This document shows positions 1-5,764 of a DNA stretch of 5,764 bases, one piece after another (positions within the stretch are counted from its first letter, which is position 1; the number at the start of each line of letters is the position of its first letter). The stretch lies in the NCBI GenBank assembly GCA_017425305.1, contig JAFOOW010000101.1, positions 1 through 5,764 of the forward strand, given 5' to 3'. A program made the translations under genes and the position numbers. Source of the DNA: Peptostreptococcaceae bacterium. Its GTDB lineage: Bacteria; Bacillota; Clostridia; Peptostreptococcales; Peptostreptococcaceae. The notes beneath the pieces are model-generated. The model worked only from the letters and a program-made list of their open reading frames with translations, made no database searches and was not told the origin of the DNA.

Positions 1-153
1 ATAGTAAATGAAATTAGAAAAAATAATAGATCGAAGATAGCTTTCTTATGTAAAAGATATGCTTTAAATTCTTCAATAATAATTATTATAACAACAAGTT
101 CACAGTTTATAATAAATGCTATTTCTATAGCAACTTTAAAATTCTTATTTTAA
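1..153 (+). CDS. C-terminal end of a membrane protein, probably SpoIIM (stage II sporulation protein M), 5' truncated by window edge
   Basis: Frame 1 is open from the first base to a TAA at 151-153 and gives the last 50 residues of a protein. A basic stretch (KRY around residues 18-20) is followed by a strongly hydrophobic segment (about residues 24-50, with a run of five Ile) that reaches the C-terminus. This fits a final transmembrane helix. SpoIIM is a polytopic membrane protein that, with SpoIID and SpoIIP, drives septal peptidoglycan remodelling and engulfment in endospore formers; it ends in a hydrophobic helix. In Bacillus spoIIM lies a short distance upstream of the xerD/ripX gene. 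The name rests mainly on this position and on the hydrophobic tail, because 50 residues carry no decisive motif. The stop lies 14 bases before the start of the next gene, so the two are probably co-transcribed. Another small membrane protein is the alternative. Confidence 0.5.
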   Translation: MVNEIRKNNRSKIAFLCKRYALNSSIIIIITTSSQFIINAISIATLKFLF

Positions 154-167
154 TAAAGGATAATAAA

Positions 168-1049
168 ATGCAAGTAGTAAATGAGTATATAGAATATATA
201 AAAAATAATAGGAAATTAACTGATAATACTATAAACTCATACTTTATAGATATAAAAAAGTATATTGGGTATATAGAAAATAAAAAATTAAACTTATTGG
301 ATTTAAGTGAAAATGATATAATAAGTTATATAATAGAATTAGAAAAATCAAATGTATCTGCATCTACTATATCTAGAGCTATATCCTCAGTTAAATCTTT
401 TCATGAATATTTATTTTTAAAAAGATATACAGAATCAAATATGGCTAAGAATATAAAAAAGCCTAAGATTGAAAAAAAAGAAGTAGATATATTAACGCAA
501 GAAGAAGTAGAAGCACTATTAAATTTTAAAGAATTAAAAACACCTAAACAAATAAGAGATAAAGCTATATTTGAAACTTTATATGGGACAGGTGTAAAGG
601 TTAGTGAACTAATAGATATGAATATAGATGATGTTGATTTAGATTTAGATTATATATGTTGTGAATCTGGTAAAAGCTCAAGGATAATACCAATTTCACA
701 AATAACTAAAAAATATATAGTTAAGTATATAGATAAATCAAGACCTGAATTTGTTAAAGATAATTATAAGGAAAAGGCTTTGTTTGTAAATTCTAATGGA
801 GAAAGATTTAGTAGACAAGGACTTTGGAAATTAATTAAAAAATATGCTAATATAGCTAATATAGATAAAAATATAAATCCTACTATGCTAAGACATTCAT
901 TTGCAATACATTTATTAAATGAAGGAGCAAATATAGTAGTAGTTAGCAAAATATTAGGAAATTCAAATTTATCCAGTTTACAATCATACTTAGATTATGT
1001 AAATAAAAATATAAGACAAGAACTAAAAGAAAAACATCCAAGAAAATAA
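168..1049 (+). CDS. xerD: XerD-like tyrosine recombinase with altered catalytic residues
   Basis: This 293-residue protein has the length and two-domain plan of Xer site-specific recombinases, which resolve chromosome dimers at dif. An N-terminal helical core-binding domain (about 1-90) contains a TINSY motif at 21-25. A catalytic domain (about 107-290) contains RDKAIFETLYGTG (130-142), the LRH motif (241-243), the LLNEGA region and the nucleophile Tyr274. The protein ends in HPRK, like the XerD tail that contacts the partner recombinase. The active site is abnormal. Where XerD has GLRVSEL this protein has GVKVSEL (Lys144). PHxLRH is PTMLRH (Thr239). LLGHS is ILGNS (Asn265). The GKGNKER hairpin is reduced to GKSSR, so Lys169 may or may not stand in for the catalytic Lys. 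Only Arg242 and Tyr274 are clearly kept. The ATG at 168 follows AAAGGA (155-160). The gene is intact, without stops or frameshifts. Family membership is secure; Xer recombination activity is doubtful, so the symbol marks homology and position only. Confidence 0.85.
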   Translation: MQVVNEYIEYIKNNRKLTDNTINSYFIDIKKYIGYIENKKLNLLDLSENDIISYIIELEKSNVSASTISRAISSVKSFHEYLFLKRYTESNMAKNIKKPKIEKKEVDILTQEEVEALLNFKELKTPKQIRDKAIFETLYGTGVKVSELIDMNIDDVDLDLDYICCESGKSSRIIPISQITKKYIVKYIDKSRPEFVKDNYKEKALFVNSNGERFSRQGLWKLIKKYANIANIDKNINPTMLRHSFAIHLLNEGANIVVVSKILGNSNLSSLQSYLDYVNKNIRQELKEKHPRK

Positions 1050-1071
1050 TAAATATTAGGAGGTTAACTAT

Positions 1072-2241
1072 ATGAGTAGAGTTATATGGATGGTAATTGA
1101 CAGTGTTGGAATAGGAGCACTTCCTGATTCACAAAAATTTGGAGATGTAAATGTAGATACTTTAGGAAACATAGTTAGAGCATGTAAAGGTATAAAAATT
1201 CCTAACATGATAAAATTAGGGTTAGCTAATATAGAAGGTGTAGATAGCTTAGAAAATATAGAATCACCTATCGGCTGCTATGGTAGATGTAGCGAAGTAT
1301 CTAAAGGAAAAGATACAACTACAGGACACTGGGAAATGACAGGAGTTTTAGTTGAAACACCATTTAAAACATTTGAAAATGGATTCCCTAAGGATATAAT
1401 AGAAGAGTTTGAAAGAAGATCAAATAGAAAAGTTATAGGAAATAAACCTGCTTCGGGTACAGCTATATTAGATGAACTAGGTGAACAACATATGAACACA
1501 GGAGAAGTAATAGTATATACTTCGGCAGATAGTGTGTTCCAAATAGCTGCGCATGAAGAAATAGTTTCTCTAGATGAGTTATACAAAATGTGTGAAATAG
1601 CTAGAGAAATTATGATGGGAGATAATGCTGTTGCTAGAATAATAGCTAGACCATTTATAGGAAAGCCAGGGGCATTTGAAAGAACTTCTAATAGAAGAGA
1701 TTATTCTTTAAGCCCATTTGAAGATACAGTATTAGACAATATAAAAAATTCTAACTTAGATGTAATAGGTGTTGGTAAGATAGAAGATATATTTAATCAA
1801 CAAGGAATAACAGAAGCTATACATACACATGATAATATGGATGGTGTAAATCAAACTATAAATTATATGAAAAAAGAAACTAAAGGTTTAATATTCACTA
1901 ATTTAGTTGACTTTGATTCAAAATATGGACATAGAAGAGATGTTGAAGGATATAAAAATGCATTAGAAGAATTTGATGCTAGAATACCTGAAATATTAGA
2001 AAATATGAATGATGATGATGTTCTTATAATAAACTCAGACCATGGTAATGACCCTACATACAAAGGAACAGACCATACTAGAGAATATATACCAGTATTA
2101 GTATATGGTAAAAACTTAAAATCAGGATTAAACTTAGGAACAAGAAATAGTTTTGCAGATATAGGTGCAACAGTAGCAGATATATTAAATGTTGAAATGC
2201 CAAAGCATGGACAAAGTTTTAAAAATGAAATAATGAAGTAA
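1072..2241 (+). CDS. deoB: Phosphopentomutase (phosphodeoxyribomutase)
   Basis: DeoB is a cytosolic, Mn2+-dependent enzyme of the alkaline phosphatase superfamily. It interconverts ribose-1-phosphate or deoxyribose-1-phosphate with the 5-phosphates. The 389 residues match the family length (about 390-395). The N-terminus VIDSVGIGALPD carries metal ligand Asp10. KDTTTGHWE at 80-88 holds the phosphorylated threonine (Thr82 by comparison with Thr85 of the Bacillus cereus enzyme). Asp153 lies in a SADS motif. DFDSKYGHRRD (280-290) gives Asp282 and His287. SDHGNDPTYKGTDHTRE (322-338) gives Asp323, His324 and His335. All expected metal and phosphate ligands are present, so the enzyme should be active. 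The start follows a near-perfect AGGAGGT at 1058-1064, only 22 bases after the recombinase stop. It is followed 18 bases later by punA, whose product supplies its substrate. No convincing dedicated promoter was found. Confidence 0.97.
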   Translation: MSRVIWMVIDSVGIGALPDSQKFGDVNVDTLGNIVRACKGIKIPNMIKLGLANIEGVDSLENIESPIGCYGRCSEVSKGKDTTTGHWEMTGVLVETPFKTFENGFPKDIIEEFERRSNRKVIGNKPASGTAILDELGEQHMNTGEVIVYTSADSVFQIAAHEEIVSLDELYKMCEIAREIMMGDNAVARIIARPFIGKPGAFERTSNRRDYSLSPFEDTVLDNIKNSNLDVIGVGKIEDIFNQQGITEAIHTHDNMDGVNQTINYMKKETKGLIFTNLVDFDSKYGHRRDVEGYKNALEEFDARIPEILENMNDDDVLIINSDHGNDPTYKGTDHTREYIPVLVYGKNLKSGLNLGTRNSFADIGATVADILNVEMPKHGQSFKNEIMK

Positions 2242-2259
2242 TATATAACGGAGGATAAT

Positions 2260-3081
2260 ATGAAAAATTTATACGAAAGAATACAAGAAAGTGCAGAATA
2301 TATAAAATCTAAAATAAATAATACACCAGAAATAGGACTTATATTAGGTTCAGGGCTAGGTGTATTAGGTGATGAAATAGAAAATCCAGTAATAATAAAA
2401 TACGATGAAATACCTAACTTCCCTGTATCTACTGTAGAAGGACACAGTGGTCAATTAGTTATAGGAAACTTAGAAGGTAAATTTGTTATAGCTATGCAAG
2501 GTAGATTCCACTTCTATGAAGGATACTCTATGGAAACTGTAACATTCCCAGTAAGAGTAATGAAAGAATTAGGAGTTAAAACTGTTATAGTAACTAATGC
2601 AGCTGGTGGAGCTAACAAAGACTTTAAACCAGGAGATTTAATGATAATAAAAGACCATATAAACTTAAGTGGAAATCATCCTTTAATAGGACCTAATGAT
2701 AATAGATTAGGAGTTAGATTCCCTGATATGTCTACAGCATATACTCCAAAGTATAGAGAATTAGCAAAAGAATGTGCAAAAGAGCTTGGAATAGAAGTTC
2801 AAGAAGGTGTATATACATTCTTTAGTGGACCAACTTATGAAACTCCAGCAGAAATAAGATTTGCTCAAACTATAGGTTCAGATGCAGTAGGTATGTCTAC
2901 AGTACCAGAAGTTATAGTTGCAAGACATTCAGGATTAGATGTAGTTGGTATATCATGTATAACTAATATGGCAGCAGGTATATTAGATCAACCTCTTAAC
3001 CATGAAGAAGTTATAGAAACTACTCAAAAAGTAAAATCAGAATTTTTAAGCTTAGTAAAATCTATAGTTAATAAATTATAA
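2260..3081 (+). CDS. punA: Purine-nucleoside phosphorylase, trimeric (PNP family 2) type
   Basis: This enzyme cleaves inosine, guanosine and their deoxy forms with phosphate to the free base plus (deoxy)ribose-1-phosphate, in the cytosol. The 273 residues fit the trimeric class rather than the shorter hexameric DeoD class. Visible motifs are the phosphate loop GSGLG (30-34, Ser31), EGHSG (60-64, His62), QGRFHFYEG (80-88, Arg82, His84, Tyr86), TNAAGG (112-117) and GPTYETPAE (190-198). Glu198 corresponds to the purine-binding Glu201 of human PNP. GMSTVPEVIVARH (211-223) is the family signature. Asn236 matches human Asn243, which favours 6-oxopurines, so guanine and hypoxanthine nucleosides are the likely substrates. 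His248 matches human His257. The ATG follows GGAGG at 2250-2254. The product is the direct substrate of DeoB upstream, consistent with a salvage operon. Confidence 0.96.
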   Translation: MKNLYERIQESAEYIKSKINNTPEIGLILGSGLGVLGDEIENPVIIKYDEIPNFPVSTVEGHSGQLVIGNLEGKFVIAMQGRFHFYEGYSMETVTFPVRVMKELGVKTVIVTNAAGGANKDFKPGDLMIIKDHINLSGNHPLIGPNDNRLGVRFPDMSTAYTPKYRELAKECAKELGIEVQEGVYTFFSGPTYETPAEIRFAQTIGSDAVGMSTVPEVIVARHSGLDVVGISCITNMAAGILDQPLNHEEVIETTQKVKSEFLSLVKSIVNKL

Positions 3082-3088
3082 TTCTTGA

Positions 3089-3107
3089 AATTATATTAAA
3101 TATAATT
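3089..3107. repeat. Perfect 9-bp AT-only inverted repeat in the punA-pdp gap
   Basis: AATTATATT and its exact reverse complement AATATAATT are separated by a single A. The repeat fills much of the 47-base gap between punA and pdp, the longest gap inside the cluster. Outer bases TTCTT (3082-3086) and AAGAA (3113-3117) are also complementary, so the dyad can be extended imperfectly to touch the pdp ribosome binding site (AAGGAG, 3116-3121). It may be an operator or a weak RNA hairpin that tunes pdp translation. In DNA this AT-rich it could also be chance. No run of T follows that would make it a terminator. Confidence 0.4.
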
Positions 3108-3128
3108 GTTATAAGAAGGAGATTAAAT

Positions 3129-4454
3129 ATGAGAATTTATGACATAATCAAAAAAAAGAGGGACAATCATGCTTTAACTAAAGAAGAAATAAACTTCTTT
3201 GTAGAGAAATATTCAAAAGGTGAAATACCAGATTATCAAGCATCTGCTTTATTAATGGCTATATACTTAAATAAAATGAATAAAGAAGAAACAGCGTACT
3301 TAACAGAAGCTATGATGAACTCAGGTGAAGTTATAGATTTATCTCAAATAAAGGGAATAAAAGTTGATAAGCATAGTACAGGTGGAGTTGGAGATAAAAC
3401 AACAATAGCACTAGCTCCATTAGTTGCAGCATGTGGTGCACCAGTAGCTAAAATGTCAGGTAGAGGTTTAGGGCATACTGGTGGAACATTAGATAAATTA
3501 GAAGCAATTCCAGGATTCTCTATAGAAATGGAATCAGATAAATTTATAGATTCTGTTAATACACATAAAATAGCAGTATGTGGTCAAACAGCATCTATAG
3601 CAGTAGCAGATAAAAAAATGTATGCATTAAGAGATGTTACGGCTACTGTAGATAATATATCTCTTATAGCTAGTAGTATAATGTGTAAAAAATTAGCTTC
3701 AGGTGCAGATGCAATTGTTTTAGATGTTAAAACAGGTGATGGTGCATTCATGAAAACTATAGACGATTCATTTGCTTTAGCGAAAGAAATGGTTGATATA
3801 GGTGCTAACATGAATAGAGAAACAATAGCGTTAGTTACAGATATGGATGAACCATTAGGATTTGCTGTAGGTAACTCATTAGAAGTTATAGAAGCTATAG
3901 AAACATTAAAAGGTAGAGGACCTAAAGACTTTGTAATGTTATGTGAAACATTAGGTGCATATATGCTAGTTTTAGCTAAAGCTGCAAGAGACTTTGAAGA
4001 TGGTAAAGAACAAATAAGAAATGCTATATCTTCAGGAAGTGCACTTGAAAAGTTAAAAGAATTCATAACTAACCAAGGTGGAGATAGTAGAATAGTTGAT
4101 GACTATAATTTACTACCTCAAGCTAAGGAAGTATTAGAAGTAAAAGCACCAAAAACAGGATATATAAGTAAAATAGAAGCTGAAGAAGTTGGAATATCTG
4201 CAATGATACTAGGAGCAGGTAGAGAAACTAAAGAAGATGAATTAGATTTATCAGCTGGTATAGTATTAACTAAGAAAGTTTCAGACTTTGTAAATGAAGG
4301 TGAAACTATAGCTTATATGTATTATAATAAGTTAGATAAAATAGATTCAGCTAAAGAAAGATTTATAAATGCATATACTATATCTGATGAAAAAGTTGAA
4401 GAAAGTAAGTTAGTATATGGTGTTGTAACTAAGGATAAAATTACAAAATTTTAA
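3129..4454 (+). CDS. pdp: Pyrimidine-nucleoside phosphorylase
   Basis: Pdp phosphorolyses uridine, deoxyuridine and thymidine to the base plus (deoxy)ribose-1-phosphate. The 441 residues match the Bacillus-type enzymes (about 433) and thymidine phosphorylase. An N-terminal helical domain (about 1-65) precedes the glycine-rich phosphate region KHSTGGVGDK (81-90). The family signature SGRGLGHTGGTLDKLE lies at 110-125. The pyrimidine-contacting residues Arg168, Ser183 and Lys187 are in place. The C-terminal domain (about 335-441) is the usual alpha/beta cap. Lys108 in AKMSGRG is the residue associated with pyrimidine nucleoside phosphorylases, where E. coli thymidine phosphorylase has Met, so broad specificity (uridine as well as thymidine) is preferred over strict DeoA; this point is from memory of the family. 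The ATG follows AAGGAG at 3116-3121. It is the last gene of the salvage block, closed by the terminator just after its stop. Confidence 0.95.
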   Translation: MRIYDIIKKKRDNHALTKEEINFFVEKYSKGEIPDYQASALLMAIYLNKMNKEETAYLTEAMMNSGEVIDLSQIKGIKVDKHSTGGVGDKTTIALAPLVAACGAPVAKMSGRGLGHTGGTLDKLEAIPGFSIEMESDKFIDSVNTHKIAVCGQTASIAVADKKMYALRDVTATVDNISLIASSIMCKKLASGADAIVLDVKTGDGAFMKTIDDSFALAKEMVDIGANMNRETIALVTDMDEPLGFAVGNSLEVIEAIETLKGRGPKDFVMLCETLGAYMLVLAKAARDFEDGKEQIRNAISSGSALEKLKEFITNQGGDSRIVDDYNLLPQAKEVLEVKAPKTGYISKIEAEEVGISAMILGAGRETKEDELDLSAGIVLTKKVSDFVNEGETIAYMYYNKLDKIDSAKERFINAYTISDEKVEESKLVYGVVTKDKITKF

Positions 4455-4467
4455 ATAAATGATTAAA

Positions 4468-4509
4468 AAAAGTCTAACGTGTAAAAAATAACGTTAGACT
4501 TTTATTTTT
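4468..4509 (+). terminator. Intrinsic terminator after pdp
   Basis: The arms AGTCTAACGT (4471-4480) and ACGTTAGACT (4491-4500) are exact reverse complements, extended by AAA (4468-4470) and TTT (4501-4503) to 13 bp. The loop is 10 bases, and the hairpin is followed by TTTATTTTT. It starts 13 bases after the pdp stop and closes the salvage unit. The A-tract on the left (4464-4470) could give weaker termination on the minus strand too, although no minus-strand gene is seen here. Confidence 0.93.
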
Positions 4510-4524
4510 GTTTCGACAATATTA

Positions 4525-4553
4525 TTGAAAATTTTCATACTTAGATTTATAAT
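4525..4553 (+). promoter_or_regulatory. Sigma-A-type promoter for mltG
   Basis: A -35 box TTGAAA (4525-4530) and a perfect -10 box TATAAT (4548-4553) are separated by 17 bases, the optimal spacing. The site lies between the terminator and mltG. It predicts a transcription start near 4560 and a leader of about 33 bases. This makes mltG a separate transcription unit from the nucleoside-salvage genes. It is the best promoter match in the window. Confidence 0.8.
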
Positions 4554-4575
4554 ATACAAAGATATAAATATACAT

Positions 4576-4582
4576 AAGGAGT
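4576..4582 (+). promoter_or_regulatory. Ribosome binding site that fixes the GTG start of mltG
   Basis: AAGGAGT at 4576-4582 is the only good Shine-Dalgarno match upstream of mltG. No in-frame ATG, GTG or TTG lies between it and the GTG at 4593, so GTG is the start. The distance from the G of AAGGAG to the start codon is 11 bases, longer than the 5-7 bases seen for the other genes here. This may lower translation efficiency. Confidence 0.75.
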
Positions 4583-4592
4583 AGAGAATCCT

Positions 4593-5648
4593 GTGAACAA
4601 TAAAAATATAAATTGGAAAATTATAGGGATAACAATTGTACTTTTAATATTGTTAGTAGTAGGATATATATATATCCAAATAGGTCCTTATAATAAAAAT
4701 AGTAAAAAAGATATACTAGTTGAAATACCAAATGGCGCTACATTAACTAAGGTTTCATCGATACTAGAAGAAAATAAACTTATTAAGAATAAAGTTCTTT
4801 TTAAAGTTGTAAGTAAGTTTAAAGAAGATAATAATGGGGTAAAAGCAGGTAAGTATCTATTATCTCAAAAATATTCAAATTCTGAAATTTTAGATATATT
4901 AATATCAGGAAAAACTTATAATGATGGAATAAAAGTTACTATACCAGAAGGTTCAACTTATAAAGAAGTTATAAAATATCTTACTAATAAGAAGATAGGT
5001 AAAGCAGAAGTTTATGAGGAACTTATAAATAATCCTAAAGAGTTTTATGACAAGTATAAATTTTTAGATGAAAAAGATATAACTACACTAGAAGGATTTT
5101 TATATCCAGATACTTATTACTTTGAAAAGGATATGAGTGAAAAAGACGTTATATCAGCTATGCTAAAAAGATTTAGTGAAGTTTATACGCCAGAGCTAAA
5201 AGAAAAACAAAAGAAAATGGGATTAACATTACAACAAGTAATAAATATGGCTTCTATAATAGAAAAAGAAGCAGTTAAAGATGTAGATAGGCCAAAGATA
5301 GCAGGTGTATTCTATAATAGATTAGAAATAGGAATGCCTCTTCAGTCAGATGCTACAATACATTATATATTTGATGAAAGAAAGCATATAGTTAGTTATA
5401 GTGATTTAAAAATAGATTCACCATATAATTCATATTTAAATAAAGGATTACCACCTACACCAATATCTAACCCTGGTATAAAATCAATTGAAGCAGCTCT
5501 AGAGCCTGAAGATAATGATTACCTATACTTTGTAGCTACAGTAGATGGTGGAAATAATTACAGCAAAACATATGATGAACATTTAAAATATGTAAAAGAA
5601 TATAAAGAAAATAGAGACAAGCTAAAACAAGAAAAGTCTGAGAAATAA
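4593..5648 (+). CDS. mltG: Endolytic murein transglycosylase MltG (YceG-like)
   Basis: MltG is a single-pass membrane protein that cuts nascent glycan strands internally outside the cytoplasmic membrane. It is thought to set glycan chain length or release strands during wall synthesis. The 351-residue protein has a short cytoplasmic N-terminus, one transmembrane helix (about 9-30, rich in Ile, Leu and Val) and a LysM-like subdomain (about 40-110, with VEIPNGATLTKVSSIL). The YceG catalytic domain follows (about 113-335). Family motifs are EGFLYPDTY (167-175), NMASIIEKE (218-226), FYNRL (240-244) with LQSDAT (250-255), and the region GLPPTPISNPG (285-295). The Glu pair at 224/226 contains the catalytic residue equivalent to Glu218 of E. 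coli MltG. A Lys/Glu-rich tail (about 331-351) ends the protein. It starts with GTG and has its own promoter. In Bacillus the homologue yrrL precedes an O-methyltransferase gene, which fits the partial gene downstream. Confidence 0.95.
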   Translation: MNNKNINWKIIGITIVLLILLVVGYIYIQIGPYNKNSKKDILVEIPNGATLTKVSSILEENKLIKNKVLFKVVSKFKEDNNGVKAGKYLLSQKYSNSEILDILISGKTYNDGIKVTIPEGSTYKEVIKYLTNKKIGKAEVYEELINNPKEFYDKYKFLDEKDITTLEGFLYPDTYYFEKDMSEKDVISAMLKRFSEVYTPELKEKQKKMGLTLQQVINMASIIEKEAVKDVDRPKIAGVFYNRLEIGMPLQSDATIHYIFDERKHIVSYSDLKIDSPYNSYLNKGLPPTPISNPGIKSIEAALEPEDNDYLYFVATVDGGNNYSKTYDEHLKYVKEYKENRDKLKQEKSEK

Positions 5649-5664
5649 AAAGATATTTGTCAAG

Positions 5665-5725
5665 AAAGGCAAGGGATAATCGCAAAATAGTTTTAAAATA
5701 TTAAGCGAGACTTTTGCCTTTTTTT
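5665..5725 (+). terminator. Wide-looped intrinsic terminator after mltG
   Basis: AAAGGCAA (5665-5672) pairs exactly with TTGCCTTT (5714-5721). The stem extends by G-U, G-U and G-C (5673-5675 with 5711-5713) and ends in seven T (5719-5725). The apical part (5676-5710) is unusually long and holds a further 4-bp pairing, TCGC (5680-5683) with GCGA (5705-5708). It begins 16 bases after the mltG stop. Its T-tract ends only 10 bases before the ribosome binding site of the next gene, so it may act as an attenuator as well as an end point. Confidence 0.75.
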
Positions 5726-5747
5726 AGAAATAGTTAGGAGTGATTAT

Positions 5748-5764
5748 ATGAGCAACATAGTTGA
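5748..5764 (+). CDS. Start of a downstream gene, 3' truncated; possibly YrrM-like O-methyltransferase
   Basis: An ATG at 5748 follows AGGAG (5736-5740) at 7-base spacing and opens a frame beginning MSNIV before the window ends. The ribosome binding site and start are convincing; the product cannot be read from five residues. In Bacillus the mltG homologue yrrL is followed by the SAM-dependent O-methyltransferase yrrM and then by U32 peptidase genes. That synteny is the only reason to suggest a methyltransferase. Confidence 0.55.

Noticed and set aside
108..113. Perfect TATAAT in the end of the spoIIM-like gene, a possible promoter for xerD
   Set aside because: No acceptable -35 box lies at 16-18 bases upstream, and TATAAT is common by chance in this AT-rich DNA.
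977..1005. TTTACA-N17-TAAATA near the end of the recombinase gene, a possible deoB promoter
   Set aside because: The -35 is good but the -10 matches only three of six positions, so it is too weak to annotate.
168..1049. Recombinase as an integrase of a mobile element or integron
   Set aside because: No attachment-site repeats, excisionase or cargo genes are adjacent. Length, C-terminal tail and the spoIIM-xerD-deoB context fit a chromosomal XerD-type gene.
1278..1586. Minus-strand open frame inside deoB (102 codons), with similar shorter ones at 764-949 and 1863-2063
   Set aside because: All are antisense to well-supported genes and show no domain or start signals.
3085..3114. TTGAAA with TTATAA at 18-base spacing in the punA-pdp gap, a possible pdp promoter
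   Set aside because: Transcription would start inside the pdp ribosome binding site, leaving no usable leader; the -10 is also poor.
3584..4066. Long open frame on the minus strand inside pdp (160 codons)
   Set aside because: It lies wholly inside a secure enzyme gene on the other strand, has no ribosome binding site or recognisable motif, and reflects codon bias of the plus-strand gene.

Overview
The window comes from a very AT-rich, low-GC Gram-positive genome. A- and T-ending codons dominate (ATA Ile, AGA Arg, TTA Leu), genes carry strong AGGAGG-type ribosome binding sites, and all genes run on the plus strand. The gene order resembles the Firmicutes neighbourhood spoIIM - xerD(ripX) - deoB(drm) - purine nucleoside phosphorylase known from Bacillus. 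Together with the extreme AT bias this points to an anaerobic, spore-forming Clostridia member, most likely the Peptostreptococcaceae (Clostridioides/Romboutsia/Paraclostridium type). The family assignment is inference; the species cannot be read from this window.

Layout: (1) bases 1-153 are the 3' end of a small membrane protein gene, probably spoIIM. (2) 168-1049 is a XerD-type tyrosine recombinase homologue. (3) 1072-2241 deoB, 2260-3081 punA and 3129-4454 pdp form a compact nucleoside-salvage block with gaps of 18-47 bases. (4) A strong intrinsic terminator at 4468-4509 ends this block. (5) A good sigma-A-type promoter (TTGAAA-N17-TATAAT, 4525-4553) starts a new unit, mltG (4593-5648, GTG start). 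(6) A second, wide-looped terminator-like hairpin (5665-5725) lies just in front of the ribosome binding site of a further gene that begins at 5748 and runs off the window. By analogy with Bacillus yrrL-yrrM that gene may be an O-methyltransferase.

The three salvage enzymes form one pathway. PunA and Pdp phosphorolyse purine and pyrimidine (deoxy)nucleosides to free base plus (deoxy)ribose-1-phosphate. DeoB isomerises the sugar-1-phosphate to the 5-phosphate, which feeds central metabolism or PRPP synthesis. MltG is a membrane-anchored peptidoglycan-cleaving enzyme and is transcriptionally separate.

The most unusual item is the recombinase. Its fold, nucleophilic Tyr274 and XerD-like C-terminal tail are present. 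However, the positions normally held by the first catalytic Arg and both catalytic His are Lys144, Thr239 and Asn265, and the catalytic-Lys hairpin is shortened. It looks like a catalytically impaired or pseudo-recombinase kept as an intact gene. No mobile elements, CRISPR arrays, tRNA or rRNA genes were seen.
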